9,467 bases of DNA from Deltaproteobacteria bacterium (GTDB taxonomy: Bacteria > Desulfobacterota > B13-G15). Under the pieces are notes generated by a model, which had not been told where the DNA came from, made no database searches, and saw only the letters and a list, made by a program, of their open reading frames with translations. Below, in pieces: positions 7,143 to 9,467 of this stretch. Made by a program: the position numbers and the translations under genes. The DNA lies in contig QMLK01000019.1 in assembly GCA_003646705.1 (NCBI GenBank), positions 1-9,467 of the forward strand, written 5' to 3'. Position 1 is the first letter of the stretch, and each line of letters begins with the position of its first letter.

Positions 7143-7882
7143 CACCCCCTCCTCAGGTTGTAGAGGAGGCGGGCCGTCACGGTCACAGGGGGTGCGGTCT
7201 TGGCCATCGCCTCCTCGCAGTGACTGGCGATCTCCTCGATGGTCCTCGACAGAGGGGCCTTCAGAGGGCCTCCCCTCCACTCCCGGAGCTGGGGGTCCGA
7301 GGGCAGGGAAGCGATCTTAGCGACGGGGAGTTTTATCTCCCCTTCGCCCGAGTACCTGTTCTGTACCCATCCGACCACGGGGACCCGTGCCTGCTCGAAG
7401 AAGGAGCAGAGCCTCTTCAGCTCCAACTGCGAGAGCCTCTCATCGGTGGCCACCAGAAGCCCCCTGGCCTTGTCCCGCAGGAGGTGGACCAGGCTCAGGA
7501 GTTCCTCCCCTATCCCCGGGGGCAGATCCACCACCAAAAGGTCGAGCTTCCCCCACCGGGTCTTCTGCAGGAATTGCCTGAGCACCCCGTGCCTGATGGG
7601 GCCCCGCCAGGTCACAGGGGTGGAGGGGCGGTGCAGAAAAAGCCCCATGGAGACGACCTTCAGTCCCTCCATGGGTTCGGCCGGCTCTATCCCTTCCATA
7701 AGCCCCTCTATACCTTGGGACTCGAGGCCGAGCAGCACCGGCACATCCGGCGAGGAGAGGTTGGCGTCGAGCAGACCCACCTCCTTTCCCGCCCTTACCC
7801 AATGGAAGGCGAGCAGTATCGCCAAGGTGGTCTTCCCCACGCCGCCCTTGCCCGCCACCAGCAATGCCCTCTGAAAGGTCAC
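7142..7882 (-). CDS. Mrp/MinD-like P-loop ATPase lacking the CxxC motif
   Basis: This 246-residue SIMIBI-class ATPase has a deviant Walker A with the signature lysine (GKGGVGKT, residues 11-18), the switch aspartate D39 in LLDANLSSPDVP, VTWRGP (90-95), and Walker B DLLVVDLPPG (114-123). The SSPDVP and RGP...FL elements are those of the Mrp/NBP35/ApbC branch, which carries Fe-S clusters, rather than of MinD or ParA. However, the C-terminal CxxC that binds the bridging cluster in that branch is absent. The place after VQN (172-175) reads RYSGEGEI, and the only cysteines, C159 and C222, are far apart. Cluster carrying in the classical way is therefore doubtful. The start is GTG at 7882, 2 nt after the MBL gene stop, with a modest GGGGGTG ribosome site. 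It lies between the MBL and nitroreductase genes and is probably co-expressed with them. Confidence 0.9.
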   Translation of the reverse strand: MTFQRALLVAGKGGVGKTTLAILLAFHWVRAGKEVGLLDANLSSPDVPVLLGLESQGIEGLMEGIEPAEPMEGLKVVSMGLFLHRPSTPVTWRGPIRHGVLRQFLQKTRWGKLDLLVVDLPPGIGEELLSLVHLLRDKARGLLVATDERLSQLELKRLCSFFEQARVPVVGWVQNRYSGEGEIKLPVAKIASLPSDPQLREWRGGPLKAPLSRTIEEIASHCEEAMAKTAPPVTVTARLLYNLRRG

Positions 7883-7884
7883 CT

Positions 7885-8706
7885 CTACACCCCCAGGAAG
7901 AAGCCCACGTGGCAGAGATGGACCTCAGCCCTCAGGCGTTCCCTCATGAGGAGGCCTGCCTCAAGGCCTGTACAATGGGCCACCCCAAAGGCCCTTATGT
8001 CGAAGCCTCGCAGTTCCTCTATCACCTCCTCCCTCCGCTCCGGTGGCAGAAACCCCAGGTGCATGCCCCCTACCACAGCAGCGAAGGTCCTCCTTCCGGA
8101 GAGGTCCTCCACGTGGCGCAGGATCTCCACCAAACCTGCGTGGGCACAGCCCACCATCAGTACGATCCCCTCCTTGGTCTCGGCAAAGAGCGACAGGTCG
8201 TCCAGGAGGGGGTCGACTTCAAGGCCTCCTTCGGTCTTGACCAGCAGGTCCTCGTCGCCCCTGCCCCTTTCCTTCACCTCCCCCGTGGTGAAGACCCCGG
8301 GCAGGACCTCCATGGGCTCCCTCCTGAGGTCCAACTCCGCCCCCCAGCCCTCGAGGGCGTCCTTGGGGTAGGGGACCCCGATGTATCGCAGCCCCCCGTG
8401 CCGTCGTGAGTACTTGGGGGAGAAGAGGTCAGGGTGGGCGGTCACCTTAAGCCCTTTGGTTTGATGCAAGAGCTCGGCCAGCCCTCCCGTATGGTCGTAG
8501 TGGCCGTGGCTCAGGACCACCCCCTCAACCCGCGAGAGATCCACCCCCAGGGCCCTGGCGTTGGGGACGAGCCCCAGTCCCTGGCCCGTGTCAAAGAGGA
8601 TATACCTGCCCTCCCGCTCCACCAAGAGGCTCAAGCCGTGCTCCCCGATCAGGCCCTTGCCCTGTAGGACGTAGTTCTCGCAGAGGAAGGTCAGTCTGAC
8701 CTCCAT
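7885..8706 (-). CDS. MBL-fold metallohydrolase, COG1237 type
   Basis: This 273-residue cytoplasmic metallo-beta-lactamase-fold protein has the metal-binding motif SHGHYDH (H67, H69, D71, H72). Likely later ligands are H189 in GCAHAG and H244 in AHCTG, with H216 in GGMHLGF also conserved in this group. The N-terminal EHGLSLLVE...ILFDTG block and the GCAHAG/GGMHLGF/AHCTG order point to the COG1237 group. That group is often labelled 7,8-dihydropterin-6-methyl-4-(ribofuranosyl)aminobenzene 5'-phosphate synthase by similarity to a methanogen protein. The label is weakly supported for bacteria, so the real substrate is unknown. The start at 8706 lies 16 bp inside the purE end, and the stop is 2 bp before the ATPase start. 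In my recollection COG1237 genes often sit beside Mrp-like ATPase genes, which fits this order. Confidence 0.9.
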   Translation of the reverse strand: MEVRLTFLCENYVLQGKGLIGEHGLSLLVEREGRYILFDTGQGLGLVPNARALGVDLSRVEGVVLSHGHYDHTGGLAELLHQTKGLKVTAHPDLFSPKYSRRHGGLRYIGVPYPKDALEGWGAELDLRREPMEVLPGVFTTGEVKERGRGDEDLLVKTEGGLEVDPLLDDLSLFAETKEGIVLMVGCAHAGLVEILRHVEDLSGRRTFAAVVGGMHLGFLPPERREEVIEELRGFDIRAFGVAHCTGLEAGLLMRERLRAEVHLCHVGFFLGV

Positions 8707-9170
8707 CCCCTCACTTCTTCGTCGGCCCGCTCCACCTCTTCTCTCTTTTGGCGCTGCTGATGCCGCACCCTCTCCTTCAGCTCTTCATCCCCCAAGGCTA
8801 AGATCTTGGCCGCGGCCAGGGCTGCTGCCTCTGGTTCGAGGACCACCAAGGGGCAGACCCCCGAGGGCATACGGAGGCTGGAGAAGAGGTCGGCCCCGGC
8901 GAAACGGTCGCTCGGAGGAGGACAGGCGATGACGGGGCGGTGGGTATGGGCGTCCACAAGGCCGCTCAAGGCGTTGCTCCTGCCGGCCACGGTGATGAAG
9001 ACCCCTACGTCCTCCTCCAGCTCGCGGACGATCTCGAGGAGCCTTTCAGGGGTCTTGTGGGCGGAGGAGACCCTCAGGATGGCCTCCACCCCCAGCCCTC
9101 GGAGGGCTTCGGCGATCTTCGCGGAGTGTTCGAGGTCGGCCTTGGAGCCCATCAGGATGGCTGCCTTCAT
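8691..9170 (-). CDS. purE: 5-aminoimidazole ribonucleotide carboxylase, class II PurE
   Basis: PurE carries out the AIR-to-CAIR step of purine synthesis. The 159-residue protein has the MGS phosphate loop (7-9), active-site SSAHK (35-39, H38 and K39), AGRSNALSG (62-70), CPPPSDRFAGADLFSSLRMPSG (83-104) and a LEPEAAALAA helix. These are the class II forms, as in the PurE domain of animal PAICS and in Treponema denticola PurE, where CO2 is used directly. Class I PurE, which works with PurK on N5-CAIR, has SAHR and AGAGGAAHLPG instead. The C-terminal 30 residues are a charged helix. The ATG at 9170 overlaps the upstream stop as ATGA, and GGGG about 5 nt upstream is a weak ribosome site. The 3' end overlaps the MBL gene by 16 bp. 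No other purine gene is in the window. Confidence 0.94.
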   Translation of the reverse strand: MKAAILMGSKADLEHSAKIAEALRGLGVEAILRVSSAHKTPERLLEIVRELEEDVGVFITVAGRSNALSGLVDAHTHRPVIACPPPSDRFAGADLFSSLRMPSGVCPLVVLEPEAAALAAAKILALGDEELKERVRHQQRQKREEVERADEEVRGWRSD

Positions 9171-9467
9171 TTTATCCCCAGCTGCCGATCTATGGCCTCC
9201 TTGATGCGGATGGAGACCTCCTTGTTTCCGAAGGTCCCGACGCGGATCTTCACCACCGTGAGCTTCGACCCCTTGTTGATGACCTTTATCTTCACCGATG
9301 TCCCGGTGTGACGTTTGGCCTTTATGATGCCGCTCAGCTCATCTCGGGTCTTTTGCTCCACCATGATCCTCAGGTCCTTGAGCCCCCTCAAAGTGGCGTT
9401 CCACACGGCATGATAATCGTAGGGGTACTCCACCTTCAACTCGCCCTTGACGTAGGCATAGGTGGCC
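9167..9467 (-). CDS. DUF3568-like small protein, 5' partial
   Basis: The frame is open to the right window edge, so the N-terminus is missing; a TTG at 9439 lies inside it. The visible part is 99 residues: ATYAYVKGELKVEYPYD, a helix (VWNATLRGLKDLRI), then alternating beta strands with a VRVGTFGNKEVSIRI motif and a final helix ending DRQLGIK. The order of a xxYVKGEL start, a helix and the RVGTFGxxxxSxRI strand resembles the DUF3568 family, small, often lipoprotein-type proteins of unknown function in Desulfobacterota and relatives. If so, a signal peptide with a lipobox would lie just outside the window. The stop overlaps the purE start as ATGA, so purE translation is probably coupled to it. 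No enzymatic function is suggested. Confidence 0.7.
   Translation of the reverse strand, partial: ATYAYVKGELKVEYPYDYHAVWNATLRGLKDLRIMVEQKTRDELSGIIKAKRHTGTSVKIKVINKGSKLTVVKIRVGTFGNKEVSIRIKEAIDRQLGIK

Noticed and set aside
7220..8371. 383-codon plus-strand frame across the ATPase and MBL genes
   Set aside because: Pro/Ser/Gln-rich shadow that crosses two well-supported minus-strand genes; no motif.

Overview
The window is a dense, GC-rich bacterial chromosomal segment of eleven protein-coding genes, two of them cut by the window edges. No RNA gene, CRISPR array, insertion sequence or integrase was seen, and almost no DNA is non-coding. Gene content suggests a free-living anaerobic or thermophilic bacterium, most likely of the Desulfobacterota or a related deep 'deltaproteobacterial' group. 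The clues are a GH57/DUF3536 protein, a COG0731-type radical SAM enzyme, a COG1237-type metallo-beta-lactamase fold protein, an Mrp-like ATPase, an SCP-x-like thiolase with a DUF35 partner, and a DUF3568-like protein. This placement is inferred from gene content, not from a marker gene.

Plus strand, left (1-3484): the C-terminal two thirds of a GH57/DUF3536 glycoside hydrolase overlaps malQ (GH77 4-alpha-glucanotransferase) by ATGA. Together they form the end of an alpha-glucan (glycogen or maltodextrin) operon.

Plus strand, centre (3485-5178): an 87-bp gap holds a near-consensus sigma70-type promoter (TTGACA, 16 bp, TTTAAT). It drives a two-gene unit, a thiolase followed by a zinc-ribbon/OB-fold (DUF35) protein. 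Such pairs form acyl-CoA condensing or cleaving complexes. The substrate cannot be read from the sequence.

Minus strand, right (9467 down to 5168): a tightly packed run, read right to left, of DUF3568-like protein, class II PurE (AIR carboxylase), MBL-fold hydrolase, Mrp/MinD-like P-loop ATPase, nitroreductase-fold flavoprotein, zinc-ribbon Nudix hydrolase and COG0731 radical SAM protein with a C-terminal winged helix. Junctions are ATGA or TGATG overlaps, one 16-bp overlap and one 2-bp gap, so the seven genes look like one translationally coupled operon. Its promoter lies outside the window. The plus and minus units meet tail to tail with an 11-bp overlap of their last codons.

The most interesting points are the class II PurE signature, the five-gene set MBL / CxxC-less Mrp ATPase / nitroreductase / Nudix / radical SAM, which has no obvious common pathway, and the stand-alone thiolase-DUF35 pair. 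Each gene belongs to a recognisable family, and I see no clear evidence for a wholly new system.
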